Assembly: GCA_030425055.1 (NCBI GenBank)
Contig: JAUHVN010000029.1
Coordinates: 1-15,267 of the forward strand
DNA from: Actinomycetes bacterium
GTDB lineage: Bacteria; Actinomycetota; Actinomycetes; Actinomycetales; Microbacteriaceae
DNA: 15,267 bases
Direction of reading: 5' to 3'
Both the position numbers and the translations under genes were made by a program. Positions 6,537-13,783 of the stretch are shown piece by piece. The first letter of the stretch is position 1; the number at the start of each line of letters is the position of its first letter. The notes below the pieces were generated by a model. The model searched no databases, had not been told where the DNA came from, and saw nothing but the letters and a program-made list of their open reading frames with translations.

Positions 6537-7340
6537 ATGGCACGAGAGACCACGCGCCGCTCTGGCGGGCGTCGCAGCCCTTGGGCCGCGGCCGCCCTCA
6601 TCGGCATCGGCCTCCTGATCACCGGCGGCGGCTACGCCGGCGCGTCGGCAGCGATGGCAGCGACCGACACCGCCCCGGCACAGGCATCCGCCCTCACCGT
6701 CGAAGACGGCAAGAAGCTGTTCCAGGCCAACTGCGCCACCTGCCACGGCCTCGACCTGCAGGGCACCCAGGACGGCCCGTCGCTGTACGGCGTCGGCGAG
6801 CTGTCGGTGCACTTCCAGGTCAGCACCGGCCGCATGCCCCTGCAGATGCAGGGCCCCCAGGCGCCGCAGAAGCCCCCGCAGTTCACCGAGGAGCAGACGG
6901 CGGCCATGGCCGCCTTCGTCCAGTCGGTCGCACCCGGGCCCACCTATCCGGCCGAGGAGATCCTCGACGGCGGCGGCGACGCGTCGCACGGCGGCGAGCT
7001 CTTCCGCATCAACTGCGCCATGTGCCACAACGTGGCCGGCGCCGGCGGTGCGCTGACCGAGGGCAAGTACGCCCCCGCCCTCCACGAGGTCACGCCGCTG
7101 AACATGTACGCGGCCATGGTCACCGGTCCGCAGAACATGCCGGTCTTCAACGACATGACGCTGACCACCGAAGAGAAGCGCGACATCATCACCTACCTGC
7201 TCTTCCTGCAGGAGAACGAGTCTCCCGGCGGGTTCTCGCTCGGCTCGCTCGGGCCCGTGTCCGAAGGCCTGTTCATCTGGATCTTCGGTATCGGCTCGCT
7301 GATCGCGCTGACGGTGTGGATCACCGCCAAATCCAACTGA
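6537..7340 (+). CDS. qcrC: cytochrome bcc complex di-heme cytochrome c subunit
   Basis: QcrC carries electrons from the Rieske centre directly to the CuA site of the oxidase, replacing a soluble cytochrome c in actinobacteria. The 267-residue protein has an N-terminal membrane/signal segment (~17-40), two class I cytochrome c domains with heme motifs CATCH (66-70) and CAMCH (160-164), and a C-terminal anchor helix (~244-263, LFIWIFGIGSLIALTVWIT). M100 (GRMPL) and M201 (QNMPVF) are the likely distal heme ligands. The N-terminal hydrophobic segment ends in Ala-rich ASAAMAA. The ATG at 6537 follows the ctaE stop by 20 bp, with a modest CGGAG upstream. The reading frame is open far upstream, overlapping ctaE, but that part is not protein-like. 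Hemes are attached outside the membrane by cytochrome c maturation factors not encoded here. Confidence 0.97.
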   Translation: MARETTRRSGGRRSPWAAAALIGIGLLITGGGYAGASAAMAATDTAPAQASALTVEDGKKLFQANCATCHGLDLQGTQDGPSLYGVGELSVHFQVSTGRMPLQMQGPQAPQKPPQFTEEQTAAMAAFVQSVAPGPTYPAEEILDGGGDASHGGELFRINCAMCHNVAGAGGALTEGKYAPALHEVTPLNMYAAMVTGPQNMPVFNDMTLTTEEKRDIITYLLFLQENESPGGFSLGSLGPVSEGLFIWIFGIGSLIALTVWITAKSN

Positions 7341-7372
7341 CGTAACTGAATCACGCACGAACGAGGAGCAGC

Positions 7373-8452
7373 ATGGCACACGAGAGTGACGCACTCGAGC
7401 ACGAGAGGGCTTCGTGGAAGCCCTCCCCCGGGCTCGCCGTCGCAGTCGCCGACCCGGTGCGCAACCCGGAGCTCCCGCCGCACCGCGAGCGGATGACCGA
7501 CAAGGATCCCGCTGCGATGAAGCGGGCCGTCCGCACGGTCTACACGCTCTTCTACCTGTCGATCGCCGGCAGCATCTGGGCCATCGCGGCGTACATGCTC
7601 TTCCCGATCGAGAGCGGCGAGATCGTCGCCATCCGCGACAACAACCTCTTCATCGGTCTCGGCATCGCGCTCGCGCTGCTGGCCATCGGCATCGGTGCCA
7701 TCCACTGGTCGAAGGCCGTCATGACCGACAAGGAGCACACCGAGCCCCGCCACGCGACCCGCGGACGCGACACGACGCGTGAGGCCGCCATCGAGGCGTT
7801 CGCCGCCGCGAACGACGAGTCCGGCTTCGGTCGCCGCACCATGATCCGCAACTCGCTCATCGGCGCCCTCGTCGCATCGGTCGCACCCGCGGTCGTCCTC
7901 TTCCGCGGCCTCGCGCCGTTCAGCACCCCCGAGGACCCCATCGCGGGCAACCCCGTGGCGCTGCTCGAGGAGACGATGTGGGAGCCCGGCATGCGGCTCG
8001 CCCACGACCCGACCGGTGAGCCGATCCGCGCCGCCGACGTGACCCTGGGCTCGGCCGTGCACGTGATCCCCGAGGCGCTCGCAGAACTGAGCCACGAAGA
8101 GGGCTACCTCGACCAGAAGGCCAAGGCGATCGTGCTGCTGATGCGTCTGCTCCCCGAGCAGCTCATCGAGCCCGAGGACCGCAAGGACTGGTCGTACGAC
8201 GGCATCGTCGCCTACTCCAAGGTGTGCACGCACGTCGGCTGCCCCGTCGCCCTCTACGAGCAGCAGACCCACCACCTGCTGTGCCCCTGCCACCAGTCGC
8301 AGTTCGACGTGACCGACCAGGCCAAGGTCATCTTCGGCCCGGCCGCGCGTCCGCTGCCGCAGCTGCCCATCATGGTCGACGACGAGGGCTACCTCGTCGC
8401 ACGCAGCGACTTCACCGAACCCGTCGGCCCGAGCTTCTGGGAGCGCCATTGA
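7373..8452 (+). CDS. qcrA: cytochrome bcc complex Rieske iron-sulfur subunit
   Basis: QcrA takes one electron from menaquinol at the Qo site and passes it to QcrC. The 359-residue protein has the actinobacterial layout of three membrane helices (about 54-77, 91-112 and 160-180) followed by the exported Rieske domain. The 2Fe-2S ligands are in CTHVGC (C285, H287) and CPCH (C304, H307), and C290 and C306 should form the stabilising disulfide. A twin-arginine motif, GRRTMIR (R154-R155), stands just before helix 3. This agrees with the dual Sec/Tat insertion reported for Streptomyces QcrA. It is shorter than the mycobacterial homologue. GAGGAG (7363-7368) sets the ATG. The stop overlaps the qcrB start by 4 nt, so translation of the two is likely coupled. 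Confidence 0.97.
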   Translation: MAHESDALEHERASWKPSPGLAVAVADPVRNPELPPHRERMTDKDPAAMKRAVRTVYTLFYLSIAGSIWAIAAYMLFPIESGEIVAIRDNNLFIGLGIALALLAIGIGAIHWSKAVMTDKEHTEPRHATRGRDTTREAAIEAFAAANDESGFGRRTMIRNSLIGALVASVAPAVVLFRGLAPFSTPEDPIAGNPVALLEETMWEPGMRLAHDPTGEPIRAADVTLGSAVHVIPEALAELSHEEGYLDQKAKAIVLLMRLLPEQLIEPEDRKDWSYDGIVAYSKVCTHVGCPVALYEQQTHHLLCPCHQSQFDVTDQAKVIFGPAARPLPQLPIMVDDEGYLVARSDFTEPVGPSFWERH

Positions 8453-10302
8453 GCACCTCATCCGCCGCCCTTCCCGGCGTGACCGCGGCACCGGGGACCG
8501 TCGCCTACGAAGAGACCGCCAAGGAGAAGCCGCTCGGCGGCCGCTTCGTCGGCGCCACCGCGAACTACATCGATGAGCGCACCAGCCTGTCGGGCATGGT
8601 CAAGGAGCTCGGCCGCAAGATCTTCCCCGACCACTGGTCGTTCATGCTCGGCGAGATCGCGCTGTGGAGCTTCGTCGTCGTGCTGCTCTCGGGCACGTTC
8701 CTGACGTTCTTCTTCCAGGCCTCGATGGTCGAGACGCACTACGACGGCGCGTGGGAGCCGATGCGCGGCATCGAGATGTCGGCGGCCATGGCCTCGACGC
8801 TCGAGATCTCGTTCGACCTGCGCGGCGGCCTGCTCGTCCGCCAGATCCACCACTGGGCCGCGCTCGTGTTCGTGGCCGGCATCGGCGTGCACATGCTGCG
8901 CGTGTTCTTCACCGGCGCGTTCCGCAAGCCGCGCGAGCTCAACTGGGTGATCGGCTTCGTGCTGTTCATCCTCGCGATGGGCGAGGGCTTCACCGGCTAC
9001 TCGCTCCCCGACGACGTGCTGTCGGGCAACGGCCTGCGCATCATCGACGGCATGATCAAGGGCATCCCGCTCATCGGCACGTGGACCTCGTTCCTGCTGT
9101 TCGGCGGCGAGTTCCCCGGCCACGCGATCGTCGGACGCCTGTACGCGCTGCACATCCTGCTGCTGCCCGCGATCCTCGTCGGCCTGCTCGTGCTGCACCT
9201 CATGCTCATGGTGATCAACAAGCACACCCAGTTCGCCGGCCCCGGCCGCACGAACAGCAACGTGGTGGGCTTCCCGATGATGCCGGTCTACATGTCGAAG
9301 ATGGGCGGCTTCCTGTTCATCACCTTCGGCGTGATCGTGCTGATCGCCTCGCTGTTCACGATCAACCCGATCTGGAACTACGGCCCGTACGACCCCTCCC
9401 CGGTGTCTGCGGGAACCCAGCCCGACTGGTACATCGGCTTCGCCGACGGCGCGCTGCGTCTGGTGCCGCCGCACTGGGAGATCGTGTTCCTCGACCGCAC
9501 GTGGTCGTTCAACATCATCGTGCCGCTCGTGGTCCTCGGACTCTTCATCGTGCTGGTGCTCCTCTACCCCTTCATCGAGGCGTGGATCACCGGTGACAAG
9601 CGCGAGCACCACATCGCCCAGCGTCCGCGCAACGCGGCGACGCGCACCGCGATCGGCGCGGCCGGCGTCACGTTCTACGCCGTCCTGTGGGCCGCGGCAT
9701 CGTCCGACATCATCGCGACGCACTTCTACCTCACGATGGAGGGTGTCATCCACACCCTGCAGGCGCTGCTGATCCTCGGACCGGTGATCGCCTACTTCGT
9801 CACGAAGCGCATGTGCATCGCGCTGCAGAAGAAGGACCGCGAGATCCTCCTCCACGGCTACGAGTCCGGGCGCATCGTGCGACTGCCCGGCGGCGAGTAC
9901 ATCGAGGTCCACCAGCCCGTCGACGAGTACGAGCGCTGGAAGCTCGTCGAGTACGACGCCTACGAGCCGCTCGTCGTGCGCCCCAACTCGCGTGGCCGCA
10001 TCCCGTGGCACCAGAACCTGCGAGCGTCGATCTCGCGCTGGTTCTTCGAGGACCGCCTCACCCCGGTCACGCAGGCGGAACTCGACGCCGCGGTGGCGCA
10101 CCAGCACCACGAGCTCGAGCACATCGCCGAGGAGGAGGACGCCGAGATCCAGGGCGCTCACGAGCGCGCCGGTGTTCCGGATGCTCCGCACGTGCCGATC
10201 GACGACGGCCACAACTCCGAGACCGCGAACCGCCCGTCGAACATCATCGTGTCCGACGACGACACCAAGCCCCGCAACCGCGAGAAGGATCCCAACTCCT
10301 GA
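8449..10302 (+). CDS. qcrB: cytochrome bcc complex cytochrome b subunit
   Basis: QcrB is the membrane core that oxidises menaquinol and holds hemes bL and bH. Candidate heme ligands are H134 and H148 (RQIHHW...GVHMLR) and H235 and H250 (ALHILL...VLHLML), 14 and 15 residues apart. The Qo-site motif is PDWY (325-328), the actinobacterial counterpart of PEWY. Eight or more helices end near residue 454. About 160 charged residues follow (EHIAEEEDAE, many basic and acidic clusters), a long cytoplasmic tail. Total length is 617. The only start that joins family similarity to qcrA without a gap is TTG 8449, which shares TTGA with the qcrA stop and has GGGAG (8439-8443) at good spacing. A GTG ten codons in is the alternative. 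This subunit is the target of anti-tubercular drugs such as Q203 in mycobacteria. Confidence 0.96.
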   Translation: MSTSSAALPGVTAAPGTVAYEETAKEKPLGGRFVGATANYIDERTSLSGMVKELGRKIFPDHWSFMLGEIALWSFVVVLLSGTFLTFFFQASMVETHYDGAWEPMRGIEMSAAMASTLEISFDLRGGLLVRQIHHWAALVFVAGIGVHMLRVFFTGAFRKPRELNWVIGFVLFILAMGEGFTGYSLPDDVLSGNGLRIIDGMIKGIPLIGTWTSFLLFGGEFPGHAIVGRLYALHILLLPAILVGLLVLHLMLMVINKHTQFAGPGRTNSNVVGFPMMPVYMSKMGGFLFITFGVIVLIASLFTINPIWNYGPYDPSPVSAGTQPDWYIGFADGALRLVPPHWEIVFLDRTWSFNIIVPLVVLGLFIVLVLLYPFIEAWITGDKREHHIAQRPRNAATRTAIGAAGVTFYAVLWAAASSDIIATHFYLTMEGVIHTLQALLILGPVIAYFVTKRMCIALQKKDREILLHGYESGRIVRLPGGEYIEVHQPVDEYERWKLVEYDAYEPLVVRPNSRGRIPWHQNLRASISRWFFEDRLTPVTQAELDAAVAHQHHELEHIAEEEDAEIQGAHERAGVPDAPHVPIDDGHNSETANRPSNIIVSDDDTKPRNREKDPNS

Positions 10303-10340
10303 TCCGCGATTCGGCAGGATTCCTGCGGTAGCCGACGCTC

Positions 10341-10371
10341 AACGGGTCGGGCCTGTGTGGCCCGGCCCGTT
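10341..10371 (+). terminator. terminator-type hairpin of the ctaE-qcrCAB operon
   Basis: A 13-bp stem (10341-10353 with 10359-10371, one G-U pair, loop TGTGT) begins 38 nt after the qcrB stop. It has no T-tract. Its last base is the first base of the TAGCGT -10-like box of the rhodanese gene, so termination of one operon and initiation of the next gene share sequence. Confidence 0.7.
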
Positions 10372-10376
10372 AGCGT
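10371..10376 (+). promoter_or_regulatory. putative -10 box of the rhodanese gene (leaderless)
   Basis: TAGCGT ends 7 nt before the ATG at 10384, the same spacing as at ctaE. GGGAG lies only one base from the ATG, too close to serve as a ribosome site, so a leaderless mRNA is likely. No -35 box is evident. Confidence 0.45.
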
Positions 10377-10383
10377 TGGGAGC

Positions 10384-10791
10384 ATGACAGACGCCCTCAC
10401 GCACTTCACGACCAAGCTCGCCCACGAGACGGATGCCTCCGACGTCTACGCCGCACAGAAGGCCGGCGAGCCGTTCGTGCTCGTCGACGTCCGCGGCGAC
10501 GACGCGTGGGCGCAGGGGCGCATCGTCGGCGCGATCCACATGCCCCACCGCGAGATCGCCGAACGGGCTCCGCACGAGATCCCGGCCGGCACGGACGTCG
10601 TCGTGTACTGCTGGAGCCCCGGGTGCAACGGCGGCGCGAAGGGCGGTGCGGAGTTCGCGAAGCTCGGCTACCGCGTGCGCGAGATGATCGGCGGCTACGA
10701 ATACTGGGCCCGCGAAGGCCAGCCGCTCGAGAACGACGAGGGCCCCCTTCCCCGCACGTTCGACCCGCTCGTCATGGTCGTCAGACCATGA
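10384..10791 (+). CDS. single-domain rhodanese-like protein
   Basis: This 135-residue cytoplasmic protein has one rhodanese fold, which usually moves sulfane sulfur on an active-site cysteine persulfide. Visible signatures are FVLVDVRGDDAWAQGRIVGA (31-50), the CH2A-like region with DVR, IHMPHREI (51-58), and the active-site loop YCWSPGCNGGAKGG with catalytic C76 and a second cysteine at C81. The final part, GGYEYWAREGQPLE (103-116), matches the usual rhodanese end. The loop is longer than the six-residue CxxxxR loop of classic sulfurtransferases. ATG 10384 is chosen over a GTG at 10357, which would place the -10 box and part of the qcr hairpin inside the gene. It sits between the bcc and oxidase operons. 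A role in sulfur supply for Fe-S or redox protection is inferred only from the neighbours. Confidence 0.93.
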   Translation: MTDALTHFTTKLAHETDASDVYAAQKAGEPFVLVDVRGDDAWAQGRIVGAIHMPHREIAERAPHEIPAGTDVVVYCWSPGCNGGAKGGAEFAKLGYRVREMIGGYEYWAREGQPLENDEGPLPRTFDPLVMVVRP

Positions 10792-10801
10792 CGAGCGGGT
10801 C
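10762..10801. terminator. perfect 18-bp stem between convergent rhodanese and PP2C genes
   Basis: GACCCGCTCGTCATGGTC (10762-10779) and its exact reverse complement (10784-10801) enclose a 4-nt loop, GTCA. The left arm and most of the loop region encode the last residues of the rhodanese protein (DPLVMVVRP), and the right arm covers its stop codon and two bases of the PP2C stop. Only 8 bp separate the two genes. A bidirectional terminator is the simplest reading. Confidence 0.85.
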
Positions 10802-11582
10802 ACGCGGACTCGATGTCCTCGCGGAACAGATTCGCGGCGGCGCCGTAGAACGTGGTCTCCTCGGTCGGATCACCCGACTCGACGTCGCACACGACCGCGG
10901 TCGCGTTGTCGCGGGTCCCCGCCTCGAGCGCCACGCGCACGATCGCGTCCGAGGCGTCGCCCGGCCGATGGAATCCCGCAAGGATCGCGGCGATCTCCTC
11001 TTCGGGCACGTAGTCGGTCACGCCGTCGCTGCACAGCAACCAGCGGTCGCCGACGTGCGGCGCATGGCTCGCCACGGCCACCGAGTCGTTCTCCCCGCCG
11101 CCGAGTGACGCGGTGATGACATTGCGCCGAGGATGCGTCGTCGCCTCCTCAGGTGAAATCAGCCCGTTGTCCACGAGCACCTGCACGAACGAGTCGTCGT
11201 GGGTCTCGCGTACGAATCGTCCGGCTCGGAGCAGGTAGGCGCGCGAGTCCCCGACGTGCGCAAGCAGGAGACCGCTGGGGCACAGCATGATGCCCGTGAA
11301 AGTCGTGGCCATGCCCTTGAGTGCCGGATCGCGTTCGACCTGGGCGCGCAGGTCCCAGTTGGCGCCTCGCACGCGCACGGCGAAGCCGTCGGCGTCGACC
11401 ACACGCGATCCGCCGGCGACGAGCCGGTGCACAAGGGCTGCCGAGGCGAGGTCACCCGACGGCCCCCCGCCCACGCCGTCGGCCACCGCGGCGCCCCAAG
11501 TGGACGTGAACGCGGCATCCTGATTGACGGTCCGGTGCGGACCGACGTCGGAGGTCGCGCTCGCGCGCAGCCGCAGCGTCAA
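10800..11582 (-). CDS. PP2C-type (PPM family) serine/threonine protein phosphatase
   Basis: This 260-residue soluble metal-dependent phosphatase removes phosphate from Ser/Thr (possibly also Tyr) residues. PPM motifs are in order: SDVGPHRTVNQD (11-22, metal-linked D22), VADGVGGGPSGD (33-44, D35), MATTFTGIML (91-100), HVGDSRAYLLR (109-119), LLCSDGVTD (182-190, D186) and GTRDNATAVV (222-231, D225). All metal-binding aspartates are present, so it should be active. The proposed start is TTG 11582 (MTLRLRASAT), 5 nt after the ctaF stop. No ATG or GTG lies between the stop of ctaF and the first PPM motif, and no strong ribosome site is seen, which suggests translation coupled to ctaF. It is the last gene of the ctaC-ctaD-ctaF transcript. 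Substrates are unknown, and no partner kinase gene is in the window. Confidence 0.93.
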   Translation of the reverse strand: MTLRLRASATSDVGPHRTVNQDAAFTSTWGAAVADGVGGGPSGDLASAALVHRLVAGGSRVVDADGFAVRVRGANWDLRAQVERDPALKGMATTFTGIMLCPSGLLLAHVGDSRAYLLRAGRFVRETHDDSFVQVLVDNGLISPEEATTHPRRNVITASLGGGENDSVAVASHAPHVGDRWLLCSDGVTDYVPEEEIAAILAGFHRPGDASDAIVRVALEAGTRDNATAVVCDVESGDPTEETTFYGAAANLFREDIESA

Positions 11583-11587
11583 GGAGC

Positions 11588-12019
11588 TCAGCGCGCGAAG
11601 TATCCGCGGTAGTACTCGTACACCCAGCCGACGATCGCGACGACGAAGACGGCGATACCGATCGGGAAGAGCCATACGCCGACGGCGAGGCCGAGGATGC
11701 CCAGGGCCGCAGCACCGGCGAGCACGATCGGCCACCACGACCACGGGCTGAACTCGCCGAGCTCGGGGTCGCCGTCATCGATGTCCGCCGTCAGTACGTC
11801 TTCGGGCAGATCCCCACCCTGTGCGCGGTGGACGCGGTCGATGTAGAACGCGATCAGCGCAGCCATGAAAGCCGTGAACACCAGGGCGACGGTGCCGACC
11901 CACTCGATGCGATTCACGATCTCACCCTCGTGGGCGATGATGTTCCACCCGGTGTAGAGGATCGCGACGACGAGGAAGAAAGCGGTGAGCAGCCACCAGA
12001 GCCCGACGTTGGTCCGCAT
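11588..12019 (-). CDS. ctaF: cytochrome c oxidase subunit IV (actinobacterial)
   Basis: CtaF is the small fourth subunit of the actinobacterial aa3 oxidase. The 143-residue protein has four hydrophobic helices: residues ~6-27 (LWWLLTAFFLVVAILYTGWN), ~39-60, ~95-113 and ~116-134. A polar, acidic loop (LTADIDDGDPELGEF) precedes SPWSWWP and the last helix pair, and the protein ends YEYYRGYFAR. The SPxSWWP motif and four-helix plan are typical of the family. The ATG directly follows the ctaD TAG with no gap, and GGAGAGG (12028-12034) lies at the end of ctaD, so translation is tightly linked. Confidence 0.96.
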   Translation of the reverse strand: MRTNVGLWWLLTAFFLVVAILYTGWNIIAHEGEIVNRIEWVGTVALVFTAFMAALIAFYIDRVHRAQGGDLPEDVLTADIDDGDPELGEFSPWSWWPIVLAGAAALGILGLAVGVWLFPIGIAVFVVAIVGWVYEYYRGYFAR

Positions 12020-13783
12020 CTACTTCACCTCTCCATCGGCGAGATCCGCAACGGGCGCTTCGGGCGCATCCTTGGCGGGCCCCACCCCCACCGGCACGCC
12101 GGCCTCGGGGTGGTTGAGATCGAACGCGGGCCGCTCGCTGCGGATGCGCGGGATCGACGTGAAGTTGTGCCGCGGCGGCGGGCACGAGGTCGCCCACTCG
12201 AGCGACGCGCCGTAGCCCCACGGGTCGTTCACGGTGACCTTCGGAGCCTTGCGCGCGGTGATCCACACGTTGAACAGGAACGGGATCATCGACGCACCGA
12301 GGATGATCGCACCGACGGTCGACAGCTGGTTCTCCCACGTGAAGCCGTCGGCCTCGGAGTAGTCGGCGTAGCGGCGGACCATGCCCTCGACGCCCAGCCA
12401 GTGCTGGATCAGGAAGGTCATGTGGAAGCCGATGAACAGCATCCAGAAGTGCACCATGCCGATGCGCTCGTTCAGCATCTTGCCCGTCCACTTCGGCCAC
12501 CAGAAGTAGAAGCCGGCGAACATCGCGAACACGACCGTGCCGAAGACGACGTAGTGGAAGTGGGCGACGACGAAGTACGAGTCGGATGTATGGAACGTCA
12601 ACGGCGGCGACGCCAGGATGACACCGGTCAGGCCGCCGAACACGAACGAGATGAGGAAGCCCAGCGAGAACATCATCGGTGTCTCGAAGGTCACCGACCC
12701 TCGCCACATCGTTCCGATCCAGTTGAAGATCTTCACGCCCGTCGGCACGGCGATCAGCATCGTCATGAAGGCGAAGAACGGCAGGAGCACCGCCCCCGTG
12801 ACGTACATGTGGTGCGCCCACACCGCGACCGACAGGGCCGCGATCGCGATCGTGGCGTACACGAGCGTCTTGTATCCGAAGATCGGCTTCCGGCTGAACG
12901 CCGGGAAGATCTCGGAGACGATGCCGAAGAACGGCAGCGCGATGATGTACACCTCAGGATGGCCGAAGAACCAGAACAGGTGCTGCCACAGCAGCACACC
13001 GCCGTTCTCAGGGTCGTAGATGTGGGCGCCGAGCACACGGTCGGCGGCAGCGGCGAGGATCGCGGCGGCCAGCACCGGGAACGCCATGAGGATCAGGATG
13101 CTGGTGACGAGCGTGTTCCACGTGAAGATCGGCATGCGCCACATCGTCATGCCCGGCGCACGCATTGTGATCACCGTCGTGATGAAGTTCACGGCACCGA
13201 GGATCGTTCCGAAACCGCTCATGCCGAGGCCGAGCATCCAGAGGTTTCCGCCGACTCCTGGCGAGAAGGTCGCATTCGCGAGCGGCTGATACGCGAACCA
13301 GCCGAAGGCCGCGGCACCCTGCGGCGTGAGGAAGCCGGCGACGGCGATCGTCGAGCCGAAGAGGAACAGCCAGAACGCGAAGGCGTTCAGGCGCGGGAAC
13401 GCGACGTCGGGGGCGCCGATCTGCAGCGGCATGATGACGTTGGCGAAGCCGGCGAACAGCGGCGTCGCGAACATCAGCAGCATGATCGTGCCGTGCATCG
13501 TGAACAGCTGGTTGTACTGCTCCTTGGTCGGGATGATCTGCATCCCGGGCTCGAACAGCTCGGCGCGGATGATCAGCGCCATCACGCCGCCGATCATGAA
13601 GAACATCACCGAGGCGATGAGGTACAGGTAGCCGATCGTCTTGTGGTCGGTGGAGGTGATCCACTTGACGATGATGTTGCCCTTCTGCTCCACGCGCGAG
13701 GAGCTCAGCAGGGCCGCCTGGCGCGGGGGAAGGGTCGTCGGACGACCGTGGCCGGGTTCGTTGAGGGGAAGCGTGGTCGCCAT
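12020..13783 (-). CDS. ctaD: cytochrome c oxidase subunit I
   Basis: CtaD is the catalytic heme-copper subunit that reduces O2 to water and pumps protons. The 587-residue protein has 12 membrane helices. Heme a ligands are H97 (MHGTIMLLMF) and H410. CuB ligands are H275 (GHPEVY, with Y279 for the His-Tyr cross-link), H324 and H325 (WAHHMYVTG). The heme a3 ligand is H408 (AHFHYV). The D-channel aspartate D126 (GAPDVAFPRLNAF) and K-channel lysine K351 (PTGVKIFNW) are both present, so this is a canonical A-type oxidase, able to pump. The start ATG overlaps the ctaC stop by one base (TGATG), with GGAG 7 nt upstream. The C-terminus has an extra ~55-residue polar tail with PPPRHNF. Confidence 0.98.
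   Translation of the reverse strand: MATTLPLNEPGHGRPTTLPPRQAALLSSSRVEQKGNIIVKWITSTDHKTIGYLYLIASVMFFMIGGVMALIIRAELFEPGMQIIPTKEQYNQLFTMHGTIMLLMFATPLFAGFANVIMPLQIGAPDVAFPRLNAFAFWLFLFGSTIAVAGFLTPQGAAAFGWFAYQPLANATFSPGVGGNLWMLGLGMSGFGTILGAVNFITTVITMRAPGMTMWRMPIFTWNTLVTSILILMAFPVLAAAILAAAADRVLGAHIYDPENGGVLLWQHLFWFFGHPEVYIIALPFFGIVSEIFPAFSRKPIFGYKTLVYATIAIAALSVAVWAHHMYVTGAVLLPFFAFMTMLIAVPTGVKIFNWIGTMWRGSVTFETPMMFSLGFLISFVFGGLTGVILASPPLTFHTSDSYFVVAHFHYVVFGTVVFAMFAGFYFWWPKWTGKMLNERIGMVHFWMLFIGFHMTFLIQHWLGVEGMVRRYADYSEADGFTWENQLSTVGAIILGASMIPFLFNVWITARKAPKVTVNDPWGYGASLEWATSCPPPRHNFTSIPRIRSERPAFDLNHPEAGVPVGVGPAKDAPEAPVADLADGEVK

Noticed and set aside
8458..10212. Very long open frame antisense to qcrB (and similar ones antisense to ctaD, trpD and qcrC)
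   Set aside because: These come from GC-rich third codon positions. The translations are low-complexity Arg/His/Asp/Val-rich with no family features, while the sense strand encodes well-known proteins.
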